The position numbers and the translations under genes are program-made. Positions 21,400 through 33,837 of a stretch of DNA of 64,000 nucleotides are shown here, piece by piece (positions within the stretch are counted from its first letter, which is position 1; each line of letters opens with the position of its first letter). The notes below the pieces were generated by a model that saw only the letters and a list, made by a program, of their open reading frames with translations, had not been told where the DNA came from and made no database searches. Source of the DNA: Coenobita brevimanus (lineage: Eukaryota > Arthropoda > Malacostraca > Decapoda > Coenobitidae); the NCBI GenBank assembly GCA_032717465.1, contig CM064666.1, positions 6,555,028-6,619,027 of the forward strand, given 5' to 3'.

Positions 21400-24300
21400 G
21401 TACAGCTCTTCTTGTGAATGCACATAGTTTGCCAAATTAATTTTCTGATTGAAAAGCTTACATTCTAGCTGAAAATTCTGATGTAATAGGCATAACAGAA
21501 TCATGGCTCAACACGAAACAATGAGATTTCTTTAGCAGAGTACAGTATTTTTAGTAGTGAGTGAAATAATAGAGTGGCGGGCATTGTACTGTATTATATT
21601 AAAGTAGGACTTCATCCAGTCGTAATTCATAAGCCCTCTATTGATAACGTTGATAGTATTTATCTTCACCTTAGAAATACATCCCATGGCAAAACAGTAG
21701 GCCTACTTGGATTGATTTATCATCCATCAGCACAGACCAGTAACACAGGTAGTAATATTTACAACCAAATTGCTGAAATATGTAGCACCCATAATACTGT
21801 AATCTTTGGTGATTTTAATTTACCAGTTTCCAAATGGATAGAGACTTTGTTGTCACACACAGGGTTGGACCTGTACACTAACTTGCAAGAAATTTCATTG
21901 CATCAGTTCGTAGACTGCCCAACACGAGGAGTTAGCATATTAGACCTTATTTTGGCCACATCGGAAAACTTGGTAAATAATGTTATCGTAGGGGAAGAGT
22001 TTGGTACTAGTGACCATCACATGGTCACATTCAACATCAGTTTCAGTAACGACAATGTCAGGGCTAGTTGTGAGAAAGTGCCTGAGTGCAAGAGAGCGGA
22101 CTTTCAAAGATTAAAGGAAATAATTGGTTCTAGTGACTTGGACCCCACTGTTCAAACAGTGGATATTAATGAAGCATGGGAATTATTCGGATACTCTCGG
22201 TAAAGCGGTAGCATTATGTATTCCAATGCGAAACCGCCGGCCTGCTATACGCAAATGGTGGAATGTGGAAATTAAGTGTTGCCTATCAGCTAAAAACTTG
22301 CGCACAAAAATTATACCATAACAAAGAATCAAAATAATAAAACTAAACATGATGCTCTTCGTCAAAAAGAAAAAATATTGAGAAAGCAGAGTAAGAAAAG
22401 CTTTGAAACTTACACTGCATGCGTCTGTAAATCCAGCCCGAAAAAAATTTTCAGCTATACCAGAAACAAGAAGGTAATATCACCAACCATTGGGCCACTA
22501 GTCACAGATAATGGAGAATATACCGAAAATGAAACAGAGACGGCTAAATTTCTGAACACTTTCTTTGCATCCGTAATTACAATTGAACATACAGAGTCCA
22601 TCACCACAGCTTTTCCTGTTACCTTAGAAGAGGGCAGTGTAATTAGCGACATTATTGTTAGCAAGAATGACGTACGACTTGCCATCGGTAAACTTAAAGT
22701 AAGTAAAACACCAGGGCCAGATATACTATCTCCACGCATTCTTAAAGAAGCAGTGGATGTAATATCAAAGCCATTAGCTGACCTATTCAATAAATCAATT
22801 AGAAACAGTAAGGTGCCTCATGAATGGAAACTAGCAAATGTAACCCCGATATTCATGAAGGGCAACAAATCACAGCCAGGAAATTATCAACTTGTAAATT
22901 TTTCAGTAGTGTGCAAATTGTTGGAAACTATTCTCAGAGATAAATTTGTTAAGCACTTAGAAATAAATAAGCTCATCAAAGATTCACAACATGGTTTTCG
23001 AAACAATCACTCTTGCTTCACGAATCTCTTGGATTTCTTCTATGATACGTTCAATATATGTGATGAGACCAGATCTGTTGACATTGTACATGTCAGTTTT
23101 CTAAAAGCATTTGAGAAAGTTCCCCATAAAAGATTACTTCAGAAATTGAATGCACATGGGTTCAGAGGGAATGTGTTTGGGTGGATTGATAATTGTCTTA
23201 CGGAATGTAAACAGAGGGTCATAATAAATGGTAATCAGACTGGAAAGATGTTACCAATGGTGTGCCACAGGGCTCTGTACTGGGTCTTGTTCTGTTTTTA
23301 ATATACATAAATGATATAGATAAGGGTTTAAATTGTAAAATAACCAGGATTTGCTGATGATACTACAATTGGTAACAGATCAGACACATCTTTACAGAGG
23401 CAGGCAATACAGAGTGACCTCAAACGACTGTTTAATTGGTCCCAAACCTGGCAGGCGGACTTTAATATTAGTAAATGCAAAGTGCTAAACATTGGAAATA
23501 GAAATGAAAAAGCCAGTTACACCATGATTAACAATCAACTAGATAATGTCAATCATGAAAACGACTTGGAAATTATTATAACAAATGATGTTAACCCCTA
23601 AAGTGCTACCGGATCGATTGATCCTTTTTCAGGATTACGCAAGATATCGAATGTGATTGATTGAGGGGCTCAATTAAAACCTAGGAAAAACATGCTCCGG
23701 CCAAATTGTGATGTATATCCCTTCCAACCAATCAGAACTAAGTGCTGAATAGGGGGGAACGAGGGAGGGGAGGGATGAAGGAGGAAAGGGGTGGGAGTGT
23801 ATCGAAAACGGGAGTCACTCTGCCTGGAAGGGTAACTATTTTCAACTTAGATGGGCTACAGCTCATGAACCAGTTGGTCTAAAATGCTCTGCTTTGTGGC
23901 ATAAGGTGTGTTAATTCAAGCTCTAAACCTTGAGCAAAACACTTTTTACTTCTGTATGACTAAAAAAAAAACAGCTCCATACAGGTATACAGATTTTCAT
24001 GCCAGACAGTCGATCGAACTGTGTATCCTAGGGGTTAATCCAAGCAGACAGTGTTCGGAGGCTGTTAAGAAAGCCAACAAATTAATTGGATTCATTGGTA
24101 GAATGTTCGAATATAAATTCAATAATATCATCCTCACCTTATATAATTCTCTAGCTTGCCCACATTTAGAGTATTGTATCCAGTTCTGGTCACCGTATTA
24201 TAAAAAAAGATAGAAACTTGAAAGAGTACAAGGTCTTATAGCCAAAATGATACCTAGCTTGAGAAACAAACCATACGAGGTGCCTTTAGAAGCCCTAAAT

Positions 24301-24500
24301 CTCTTCACCCTAACTAAATGCAGGTTATGAGATATAATTTAAGTATTTAAAATATTCAGAGGGCATGATAACATGGCTGTTGATAAATACTTCATAGCTG
24401 ATCACTGAAATTATACTAGAGGCAATGGGTACAAAATAGTTCGCAAACGATTGCAGTCACATGAAACTAAGCATTTCTTCTTCAAAAGCGCCAGGCAAGG
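21400..24500 (+). pseudogene. CR1-like ORF2 (endonuclease plus RT), broken
   Basis: The endonuclease domain runs from ITESWLN (about 21490) through GDFNLP (about 21808-21825) to the catalytic SDHHMV (about 22009-22026). RT follows: TPGPDILSPRIL near 22710, a fingers block near 22880, HGFRNNHSC near 22990, then a shift into another frame carrying GVPQGS near 23260 and the catalytic FADDTT near 23349-23366. The thumb reading CKVLNIGN is at about 23480. After the MITE, the conserved KKANKLIGFIGRMF and PHLEYC blocks continue at 24060-24180. Frameshifts and stops make it non-functional. Confidence 0.8.
23595..24034. mobile_element. piggyBac-type MITE, 440 bp, TTAA target
   Basis: TTAA occurs on both sides (23591-23594 and 24035-24038). 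The left end starts CCCCTAAAGTGC and the right end is CCTAGGGG, with a longer imperfect inverted repeat including GATCGAT near each terminus. It splits the CR1-like ORF2 exactly between two codon blocks that are contiguous in relatives, so the empty site is readable. No transposase frame is inside. TTAA duplication with CCC termini is the hallmark of piggyBac. Confidence 0.75.
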
Positions 24501-25179
24501 CTGCTGCACCACCCCTGAACATCCACACTGTGCGCTGTGCAAATTCCACGCTGTGTCTACAGACGCCCCTTTAACTCAACATGCCCATACATGTCATGCC
24601 TTAGTTATTTACTATTTAATTATTCATTTTACTTTACTACTTTCTCTTCCAGGTTATTCAAACGGGAAGCTTATAGATAGAGTATTTTAGAATGTAACTT
24701 TTCCTTTCAGTCTCTCCTATAACATTTCCATGTCAGTTTTTCCATGCTGCATGGTGGTTTTTCTCACATTTTCTTGCCAGTTTTAACTGGAGGGTTTGGA
24801 GGCGGGGGGAGCCTTCTTGCTTTACTATATTTATCTTTCAGCATGTAGAATTAGATCTTGTGTGTTATAGCCTACTCTGTAACAAACAGCCGCGAAAGGA
24901 CCATAAGGTCCGTTGCTGTTTGCCTTCCTTTGTACTCCTTTGTACATTATCACTTAGCCTTTTCACACCTCCCTTTGGGAGGAGTTTGGCAGGGGGTGGA
25001 CGACGCAACAGGGTCCCATGCACTGGGGAGAGAATCAGATGATGTGCCTTCAGAAGACATGGCTGTACACCTCACCAAGGCACGAGAGTGACTGAGTCAT
25101 GCTTGCTTGCGCCACTTGGAGTCTCTTACAACCCTTTGGGGGTGAAATCAAATGGCGGCTGCTTCAAATTATTGCACAG

Positions 25180-26490
25180 GGAAATGGACCCTCAGGGTCT
25201 CAGACAAAATTAGTATGCATGCTCAGTTTTGTCTTACCCAGACAAAGCCAGGTTCCCTGTAATTCTTATCTATATTTGCAAATGTGTGTTTGTGAATTTG
25301 TTCACTATGGAAATGAAAGGAAAAAATATGGAGCACCCAGAAGGATTCTAAAAGAAGTTTTTTTTTTTTTTCTGGTGATTCATTTGTGTAGTTTCAAGTT
25401 GTTAAAATGTGCCCCTGATGGGCAGAAGTACAAGATCAACATGGAGATGCTCAGAAGCCAATTATGTACAGTATTAACTACCTCCTATAACCATATTAAT
25501 ATTGCAACAGGTTGCTTGAATGGCTGGATGGGTGGGATTGACAGGTGAACAAGGTGGGTGGGAAAAGTGTGGAGAGCGGGTGGTCTGGGTGGATGGGTTA
25601 GGTGAGCAAGGTGGATGGGTTGGATGGGTGGGTGTTATGGGGTAGCACAGAGTAGCGCTGGTGAGTGTGATGGGGTAAGGTAGAGAAATGGGGTGAGTCA
25701 GTGTGTGTGCAAGACAGACTACTTGGGGTAAGTCAGTGGGCAGGATGGGTTCCGTAAAGGTGGACAGGGTGTGTTGGGTGGGTGGGTGGATGGGAAAGGT
25801 AAGTGAGTTGGAGTGTTGGGTTAGTTGGTGGGCAGTGGGAAAATAGGTCGATTGGTAATATGTGGGTGGGTGGTAAGCGTGGGAAGGGTGGAGAATTGAG
25901 CGGAAATACATTAGGTGGCTGGGTGCGTGGACTGGATGGGAAGGATGTGTGAAAGGGTAAGTAGTGTGAAAATATATCCATGGGGATAAGATTGCGAGTG
26001 GGGGGGTAGGTGTATGCACTGGGTGGGTGGTTGGATAGGTAGTGGGAATATAGGTTCATGGGTTCATATGTAAATGGTAGGAATCAAGCCAGAGGAAATA
26101 TATCCCAGGGGAAAAAGGGCCAAGAGAGGATCTTAGGTCCACTGGATAAAACAGGATACTGGGGTATGTTTCTCACTGGGAAGAGGGACCCAGGGTCTCA
26201 GACAATGCCAGTATGCAAGGCCAGATTTTTTTCCAGGCAACATCGACTCACCTTTTAACCTTATCCATATTTTAAAATGAAAATATGTCTGTCTATTTGC
26301 GTATCTGTCTGCTATGAAAATTAAGGGGAAAAGATCTAGAGGGTTCTAACAGGGGTCACCTTTGGTTGGGTACATCTTTGTATGGTTTGAAGATGCTTAA
26401 CTGTTGCCTCTAATGGCCATAATTGGAGCTTATCAAGTTAATGATCTGGTCAACATGTTGGAGATCGGAGGCCGATTACAAAATAATAAA
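25180..26490. repeat. Two direct copies of a module about 1 kb apart
   Basis: 25186-25495 and 26185-26490 share an order of matching segments: AGGGTCTCAGACAA, AGTATGCA, a CCAGGCAACA-like segment, TTGCGTATCTG-like, GGATTCTAA/GGTTCTAAC, GTTTGAAGATG-like and AGCTTATCAAG-like. Each is followed by a GGGTGG-rich block. A shorter third piece (30320-30385) shares GTCTCAGGTAATGC and the CTTGACAACA wording. The spacing is about 999 bp. Confidence 0.6.
25505..26050. repeat. GGGTGG-rich minisatellite block 1
   Basis: Dense, irregular repetition of GGGTGG, GGATGGGT and GTGGGTGG on the plus strand. The G-run density would permit G-quadruplexes (inference). Minus-strand readings give proline/histidine/threonine-rich nonsense, which I do not regard as protein. 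Confidence 0.75.
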
Positions 26491-26514
26491 GATAAATAAA
26501 TAAAAACTTTCTGC

Positions 26515-26745
26515 TGCATCCATACCAATATAAGAATGGGTCCCCTGAATGTGCAAATGGGTGAGGTTGGCAGACGAATGAAGTGAGTGGGCAGGCTGAG
26601 TGGGATGGGTGGGCAGAGTTGGGAGGGTGGGTGGATGTCCTGGGGCAGCTTGGTTGGATGAGTGTGTGGGCAGAATGGGTAAGTAAGTGTGGGTGACTAG
26701 GTGGGTAGGCAATAGGGTTGGGTTAGAATTTGATGTAGTAATAAT
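26515..26745. repeat. GGGTGG-rich minisatellite block 2
   Basis: A shorter block of the same character, following the second copy of the module. Confidence 0.65.
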
Positions 26746-26919
26746 ATGTTTCCGCGTGTGAAAATTGTTACACTGTAAAAGAAAATTCGACTCTGCAACC
26801 TGCATTGGAATTAAGGTCTATTTAGGGGCTGCACACTACCCCTTGAGAGTTACTGTAGGTGGCTATAAGGAGTCAACTGTATTATGAATGACAATTAGAG
26901 AGATTGCTGGAGAATGGCT

Positions 26920-28480
26920 GGGAGAAAGAGAGATATGAGAAGGGAAAAAAAGAGATCATTATGATGGAAATTGTGGAAGCAATGAAGAAAGTCAAATTAG
27001 GGAAAGCCCCAGGAATTGATGGATTGGTGGTGAAATGTTGAACCATGGGGAGGAGATTGTAAAAGAATGGATAAGAGAGATGTTCAGAGTGACTCGGGAG
27101 AAAGGTAGCGTCCCAGAGGAATGGATGTCAGGTAGCCTATAATTATTCCCCTGTACAAAAAGAATAAGGGGAAAAAGAAGTGTGTGATAATCATTTGGGC
27201 ATGTGTCTTCTTAGTGTAATAGGAAAGCTATATGGTAGGATGCTTATTGACAGAATTAAGGAAATAACAGAGGAATTAGTTGGACAAGAACATGAAGGAT
27301 TTAGGAATGGAAGAGGTTGTGTAGATCAGATATTCATTCTAATGTGTTCAGTGGAAAAATTTCTAAAGAAGGAAAATGAATTGTCTGCGGCCTTCATGGA
27401 TTTAGAGAGCGCATATGACTGAGTGGGTAGACAAGGAATGCGGAAAATATTAAGAATATACGGAGTAAACGTCAAGCTCTTGAATGCCATGAAGTGTATG
27501 TATCAAGGCACTAGGGTTGCAGTGAGTGTGGATGGTGAACTGAGTGAATCTTTCTGTCCGAATGTTAGATTGAAACAGGGATGTGTCATGTCTCCATGGT
27601 TGTCCAGTCTGTATATGGATGGAGATGTAAATGAGATGCAACATAGGGCAGTGGATGTTGGAATGGCCCTAATGAGAGAGGACAACGTTTGGAAACTTCC
27701 TCTTTTGTTGTTTGCATATGATACTGTATTGTTACGACGAAGGGGAACTGCAAGGCCTGATAAATGAGTTTGGGTGTGTGTAGGAAATGGAATCTAAAGG
27801 TGAATGTAGGGAAGAGTAAAGCTGTGGCCATCGAGAAAAATTAAGTCATCAAGTGCACAGTAAGGCTGGATAGTGAAGAAGTGGAAAATATGAATGCATT
27901 TAAGTATTTGGGTAGTGGGATGCGTAAGGATGGAAGTTTACAAGATGAAGTGCTTGAGAGGGTACAACAGGGATGAAAGGTTGCTGGTCCTTTGAAACTA
28001 GTGATAATAAATAGGGAAGAGAGCATGGAAATAAAATAAAAAATACTGCATAATACTATTGTTATACCAACTCTAACGTATGGAAGGGAAGACTGGACCT
28101 GGTTGGAAGGCCACAAGTAAAGAGTGAAAGCAGTGGAATTAGGTTATCTAAGAGGAGCATGTGGAGTTACATGAGGAGACAGACTGAGACATGAGGAAGG
28201 GTAGAAGTGTTGTGGTGTAGATGTGGATGGGATAGAACGCGTCAGGAGAAATATACTGAGGTGGTTTGATCATTTGGAGAGGATGAAGAGTTAGAGACTA
28301 ACGATGAGTGTATGTGAGGTGGAGGGAGGGAATGGGAGGGGGAGACCGATGATGAGATGAAGGAATGGAGTGGAGAGGAGAGAGATATAAGAAAGGAAGA
28401 GGTTTAAGTTGAGAGAGGGGCAGCATAAGGGCAGTGGACAGGGCGACATGGAGGCTATTTGTTTGTAGCCACCCTTTACA
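26920..28480 (+). pseudogene. RTE-like LINE, RT to 3' end, degenerate
   Basis: Reads GKAPGIDGL near 27003, an RT fingers block near 27180-27260 (SVIGKLYGRMLIDRI), GFRNGRGCVDQIF near 27298, and a palm block LKQGCVMSPWL near 27571. The catalytic FADD is mutated to FAYD near 27713. The C-terminal RWFDHLERM and gly/arg-rich region end near 28480 with the family 3' terminus. Internal stops and shifts abound. It corresponds segment by segment to 47380-48920. The clade name rests on the RWFGHxERM motif and short simple-repeat tails. Confidence 0.78.
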
Positions 28481-28499
28481 TAATTTATGCGTCTATGTA

Positions 28500-28990
28500 T
28501 ACATAGGTAGACATTTATTGCGTCTTTGTAACATAACACAACCCCAGTTCCTTATCTAACATACTTTTTATTTCTTCTGATTACTAACTGCCAGATACTA
28601 CTATGTTAGATAAGCTTTGTTAGGTAAGTTATTGTTACTCCCAACTCTTTCTCAGTAACCGTGCTATTTAAGATGCTTTCACCTAACATGTAATGTTCTA
28701 GCTCATAATGATTTTCTGTGTACATAACCAATGACTTTTTATGGAATGTCCTTTGCCATTTGGCTGAACTATAAACCATATTAATATATGACTGGATGCC
28801 TTCTTTGGCAGCAAACTTTACATCATCCATAACATTGACTTTACAATAACATAAGTGTAGTATTAGCTAAGTTCCAATCTACAGGTATATCCTCAATGCC
28901 CAATGAGCTGTTTATTACCATAGCTAATGGTTTTGCAGTTTCTAGATGAATTTCTTATCTTTTCTCATTATTTCACAAATAGTGACTGAA
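28500..28990. other. No gene recognised
   Basis: AT-rich sequence. A minus-strand reading at 28606-28830 (LGESILNSTVTEKELGVTI) resembles the LINE RT thumb motif (ERDLGVxV), so this may be a very old CR1-like fragment on the minus strand. Confidence 0.35.
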
Positions 28991-29920
28991 AACTGTGAGC
29001 TCAGTTAGAAAACAATATATCATCACTCCCCAAGAAGACATCAAAGCGATGAAACTCACATGAAATGGGTTACGTTGGGATCTATTCTGCTTCTCCACAT
29101 TGAGAAGAAGGAAGCCGTTCGTGAAGAGGAAGGCAAAATGTGCAATGTGATTTCAGAATTCTGGACAGGTTCTTAGATCCCCATAATGAGGAGAGCTCAC
29201 ATGATACAGGAGGTTGAGAAGCTTAACAGAGAGTTCCAGCTCCCAAAGAAAGGGGAAAATCGGCGTTCTGCTCCTAAGACCAAAAGCAAGACTTCAAGCT
29301 GAAATTATGAATCTCTCCAATGTGGCCTATCAAGATGCCGTACAACATGTAAAAATACCCTAAGACCGGGTGTTTCTGCTGCACATTTCACTGCTACATG
29401 CAATAGGGCTATGAAAGAATGAGAGGAAGCCTCCACTTCAAAGGAGAAGGTCCAGCTCGAACTGTTGACAAGTACTGCAAGTTCTGCTTAGGAATCTGCT
29501 GATGAAGCCCAAGCCCGTGATGATGCCCTTCCTCTAAAATGTGCAAAGAGTTCACTAAGAACATTATTTTTCCAAGTTTGAATGCGAGCACTGATCGAGT
29601 GAAACACACTAACAAAGTGGCCGTCATACTTACAGAAACTGTTCATATAATAACCGCTAAGGAAGAACAGATCCTATACAACTTGCAAGTAGTGAGCAAG
29701 CACAGAAAGACCTTCCCAGATGCCAAGAAGAGGACCTTGGCAACAACATGTCACAATGAGCAGGTGGCACCAGGGGTGGCATTCATCTTCGTGGAGATAA
29801 ACCACTGGAGGGTCCAGGGATGGGGTCCAGAGCTCACAAGCCAGTGGTGCAAATTCAATGTCGGTGTGCAACCTCTAACCCGTGGACTGCGACATACCTC
29901 ATGTGGAGGTGTCTCGTAAA
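28990..29920 (+). pseudogene. Relic of an uncharacterised arthropod protein family
   Basis: Through several shifts the plus strand reads SEFWTGS.IPIMR, MIQEVEKLNREFQ, LSNVAYQDAVQHVKIP.DRVFLL, then an open stretch of 126 residues at 29539-29919. The order (FW..ARIP, a KL..L helix, a LFD.A..DAL..I..EDR.FL block) reminds me of uncharacterised proteins present in many copies in arthropod genomes and often linked with transposons. I cannot name a function. At least four frame breaks lie before 29539. The identification is from memory of family shape only and could be wrong. Confidence 0.4.
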
Positions 29921-29929
29921 GCTGTGACA

Positions 29930-31550
29930 TACCTCTTATGAGCTAGATTTTCAACTATGCACCGGAAACATACTAGAAGGATCAGTATGACACAAAATTT
30001 ATGGGGTATTCGGGTAACTGAGAGCTCTCATTCCCATCTCCTATCCTGAGCTCAGTTGCTAAGTTGCACCAGCACCAATGACTCAAAAGTACATGCTGTG
30101 ACGCAGTTTCCACAATATTATCACCCCAGGAAAGGCAGTCATGAGTCAAAATTGTTTTGAATAACATATAATCAAATGTAAGATCAGTGGGAGGTAATGG
30201 AACAGAAGTAAGGTGGTAAATAATGGATGTACAAATAGCACCCTAAGTTCGTATTGTAGCTTGCGGTTGCAACCCACCTGGCAGGCGGGGAGACTGGCAA
30301 AAGCCTGGGTGGCACCCAAGAGTCTCAGGTAATGCTGGTATGTGCAGCCATATTCTTTACCTTGACAACATAGGATTCCCCTGCTGATATCATTTACAAC
30401 TGTTGTAAAAAATTCAAATCACCAAACTGTTCCCTGCTCCAACCTGGGATATTTCTTGCCAGTCTGGACAGCAGCTCATTTCTGTACCGTTTCACTACTC
30501 TAGTTGAGGAAATTAAACTTCAGTCATAATGTTTTTGAGTAAGTGGTAATTCTACATATCTAAAATTTCAGATACTACCAGATGACTTTATCTTAACTAT
30601 CATAACAGACTAAACTCTGAGGTTATGGAAGTATAATACAGGGAATAATATTTCCAAATTCTTTGCCTTGGCTTCAGAGTAAACCACAGTACTAGTCTTG
30701 AACTTTTGGTAACTGTTTGGTTGGCCAAGTAAGAAATGTCTCGATTTTCACTGCAATAATCATTACACAGTACTACCTAGTAGCCCAGATGAAAAACTGT
30801 TTCCACCAGGAGAATGAACTCACGTTATGTGAGTGAACTCAGGAGACATGTAACGTACCTCATATGAGAAATATTTTTACCGACACACCATGAGGTTTCT
30901 CACGGGACTGGTGCCATTTTTCATCTCTATTCCCTGGGTGGAGCCATGAAACAAAATAACAGTTGCCACAGTGAACGAAATTCATGCACTTCATGATCCA
31001 TTTACGAAGGTGTTAGCACCCAAGGAAAGCTTAACTTGTCTTGTAAAAACGTTTTTTGAGGACGGAATCAATTGGATGGCTAACAGTGACGAATGAAAGT
31101 GAGGGAAAAATTAAATTTATTATCAGAAATAATGCATCACACACGAGTTACGTTATCTTGAACTATCTGGAAACGTACCTGTACCTTCAGGAGTGAGTCC
31201 TGTCCGTGTATTTGCCAGTTTTCTGCCAAATAGGAAATTTCCAAAACGGTAACCCCGTATTTACTGTCAGTTGACCAAAATTATTCCATGGGTGTATGTA
31301 ATGCCACTTCCAAAATGATGTTCATCTGAAATACTTCTGCAATGGTAGCTAAACTGGTCATATTGCCGCACCACTGAGCTTGCTTAGCACCCCTCCTTGC
31401 CTCAGTTCATGGGTTTAATTACATAAACAAGGAATGCATATCGTGAAATACCAGTCAAAAGCAATAATTACTTGGCAGAAAAAAATGAACCTGGTACTAG
31501 CAAATATTTTAGCTAAGACATAGACACATTCGGTGTTCAGACAGCATGTT
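29930..31550. other. No gene recognised; weak direct repeats
   Basis: 30100-30150 and 30960-31035 share a degenerate segment ending in CACCC(C)AAGGAAAG. A fragment of the 25.2-kb module lies at 30320-30385. Otherwise unassigned. Confidence 0.4.
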
Positions 31551-31554
31551 CGAC

Positions 31555-32400
31555 CTTCATTAAACTAATGAGGAAAGTGACTCCTAGTCTCAGGAACATT
31601 GTTTGGTATTTCAGCAATCTAATAGTACATTACTCTATCTAGGAAGACCATCTAAAGGATGTAAAGGATTTATATGAAAACTTAAGAGCTCATGGTCGAA
31701 CAGTAGTCCCTAACAAATGTGTCTTTGTCTTCCCTCTATCAAAGACTTGGGATTTTCTTTAAGAGATAGCCAAAAAATTTGCCTCGCCTTGAAGATAAAG
31801 GTATAACAATTTCCAATTATGAAACCCTGAAACCAAGAAACAACTGACATTTATACTAGATTTGGAACCTTTGTATCTCCAATTAATATCTTTTTTAAAG
31901 ACGTACAGCAGCAACAACCTAAGCTGGAATGAGAAATACCTAAAGCATTTTCAAGCTTTTAAGAGGAGTCTTGTCTGAGTTCCTGTCGTGTGTTTCCCTG
32001 ATTATTTAATAATATTAAAGAACAAATGCCTCTAACTCTGGTCTTGGAGCATTGTTGCTGTAAGAGTGTGGCAATGAACTGAAGCCTGTGGATTATACAC
32101 GTAGAACACTACTGGATCTTGAGTGCAGTTACAATGCCATGGAGAAAGAATATCTTGGGTTTGTATAGGCTGTTGGTAAGTTCAGAATGTATTTGTTTGG
32201 TAAAGAGTTTGTGCTCCAAATTGATCAGAAACCCGTCTCTTATCATACCATAATGAAAAATTCTTATGAGAGATTAATCAGATGGGCCCTAACACACCAA
32301 GAATATTCATTTCATATTGAATATGTTAAAGGATCCCATAATGTTGGTGCTGATATATTAAGCAGATGTCGTTCTGCTCTTAGACTCAGTGCTTAAATGG
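31555..32400 (+). pseudogene. Ty3/gypsy RT palm and RNase H relic
   Basis: Readings in order: LRNIVWYF near 31590, EDHLKDVKDLYENLRAHG near 31640-31700, PNKCVF near 31715, then after shifts the RNase H block. The last part is open (32187-32396): FGKEFVLQIDQKPVSY, then RWALTHQEYSFHIEYVKG and NVGADILSR, which is the usual RNase H ending. The YxDD core is lost in a damaged stretch near 31610. No LTRs, integrase or gag were found, and the wording differs from the intact element at 6.4-10.9 kb, so it is another lineage. Confidence 0.7.
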
Positions 32401-32589
32401 TTGAACTAGTCGGTACTTACTCTGAAAGATAATTTCAGTTTAACTCTGGGGGGAGGGGGTCTTTGTCAGGGAAGTACCTAGTAGTGATGTATTGAAATTC
32501 CCAGTGCCTCACTTCACATGGCCCTCAGCTGGACCTCTCATTTTAGATCATTTGCTAAAACCGCTTCAGAGAAACTTGGAATATTGTAA

Positions 32590-33100
32590 AGAGTCCGTAA
32601 CTTCGTCACTGACGAGCATCTAGCTTTAATTTATAAGAGACATGTGTGCTCTCAGCTTGAATATTGTTAATCCATGGATGGGATGTGGAAAGGCTGCACT
32701 AAAACAACTAGACAAAATTCAGAGCAAAGCTGCTAAAATTATTAACAACCCTACTATTACAAATGAACTTCCTCCCCTACAAATAAGAATGAATATTGCC
32801 TCCCTTGCATTATTTTATGGAACTTTTATGGCAAATACTTAGACGTAGTTGTTTCCATTGTGCCACCTCTCCATTCCTTTCCCCATGCCACACGGGCATC
32901 TGGTGGCTCTCAGGACTGGACTGTCACACTGCAATATTGCAGAACTTCTGCCCTTCAGAATTCTTTTTCTTCCCCAAACTGCATCTCTTTGGAACTCGCC
33001 TCCCTAGAGCGGTTTCCCCCCAAACTTCTACCTACGGCTGTTCTAGTCCAAGTGTTACAGTTTTTTTGTATGGAGGACACCTGTAATATAGTGTATGAAT
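32590..33100 (+). pseudogene. LINE ORF2 C-terminal fragment
   Basis: Reads KQLDKIQSKAAKIINNPTI near 32705-32760, then LPPLQIRMNIASLALFYG near 32770, then shifts into GSQDWTVTLQYCRTSALQN. This is the post-RT tail of jockey/CR1-type LINEs (a LDxVQxKAxxxI block, an RR.xASLxxFYR block, and a LWNSLP-like segment damaged near 33000). It ends near a T-run at 33112-33121. Confidence 0.6.
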
Positions 33101-33837
33101 TATTTTGTAATTTTTTTTTTTCCTTCCTCTGTGCTGTTACTTAAAAATAATACCAAGAAGCTTTGAATGCTAAGAACTGTGCATCAAAATATTTCATAGT
33201 TCACTGAGTGAGTAATGGGTTTGAGCAATATTGTATAAATGGTGGGTCGAACTTGTTCACGACTTCACCAATGGTAGGGTGAGGGTTTAGTATGACAGAC
33301 CTCGTATTGTGCTGAGACATGCCATACTGAAATGTTCTCCCCAATGAAAGTTAACATTTTATACCTAAGGTAGTGATTTGGATTTCAGATTTGTTATTAT
33401 ACTTCCCAATTTATTCCCAGTAGTGGAGACACATAATTGAATACTATGCGTTATTGAAAGACTGATTTCCAGCTTTCTACGTTTGGAGCAGCAGTGTTGC
33501 GAGCTGCAGAGGTTGCCTAGGGGACCTTTTCTACCAGTGTGAGAGCTGTCTTGACTCACCAGGGTCTACATGCAGCCTTCCATTGTGATGTGTCTCCCAG
33601 CATCAGGGTTTAATAACGTTACTGTTTAGTCAGCTGTGAAACCTTTTATGGTCTTTTGTTTTTATGCACCATATTTTTTTTTTTTTTTTTCAAGTACACT
33701 GTTTAACTTGCAAATATACTTCATTATCCCTGATTTATATATCGATTTTCTACACTGGTAATGACGTGATGCTGTGTTTATCAATCCAAGCATCATCATT
33801 TTGGCAGCAAATGCTTTGTTATTTGAGACTGCAAGAC

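Larger units (their letters stand above)
19290..24960 (+). mobile_element. CR1-like LINE, near full length, decayed
   Basis: An ordered set of parts: a presumed 5' untranslated region (19290-20400, T/G-rich, no open frame; inferred from position only), ORF1 with an SGNH-type domain (20430-21330), ORF2 with endonuclease and RT (21400-24500) and a 3' region (24640-24960). Stops and single-base shifts are scattered throughout. A 440-bp MITE interrupts ORF2 at 23595-24034. A truncated relative is at 2040-2860. CR1-clade LINEs are known to carry esterase-like ORF1 proteins, which supports the assignment. Confidence 0.75.

Noticed and set aside
25474..26059. Proline/histidine/threonine-rich 181- and 108-codon frames on the minus strand
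   Set aside because: Complement of the GGGTGG-rich minisatellite; no domain or start context.
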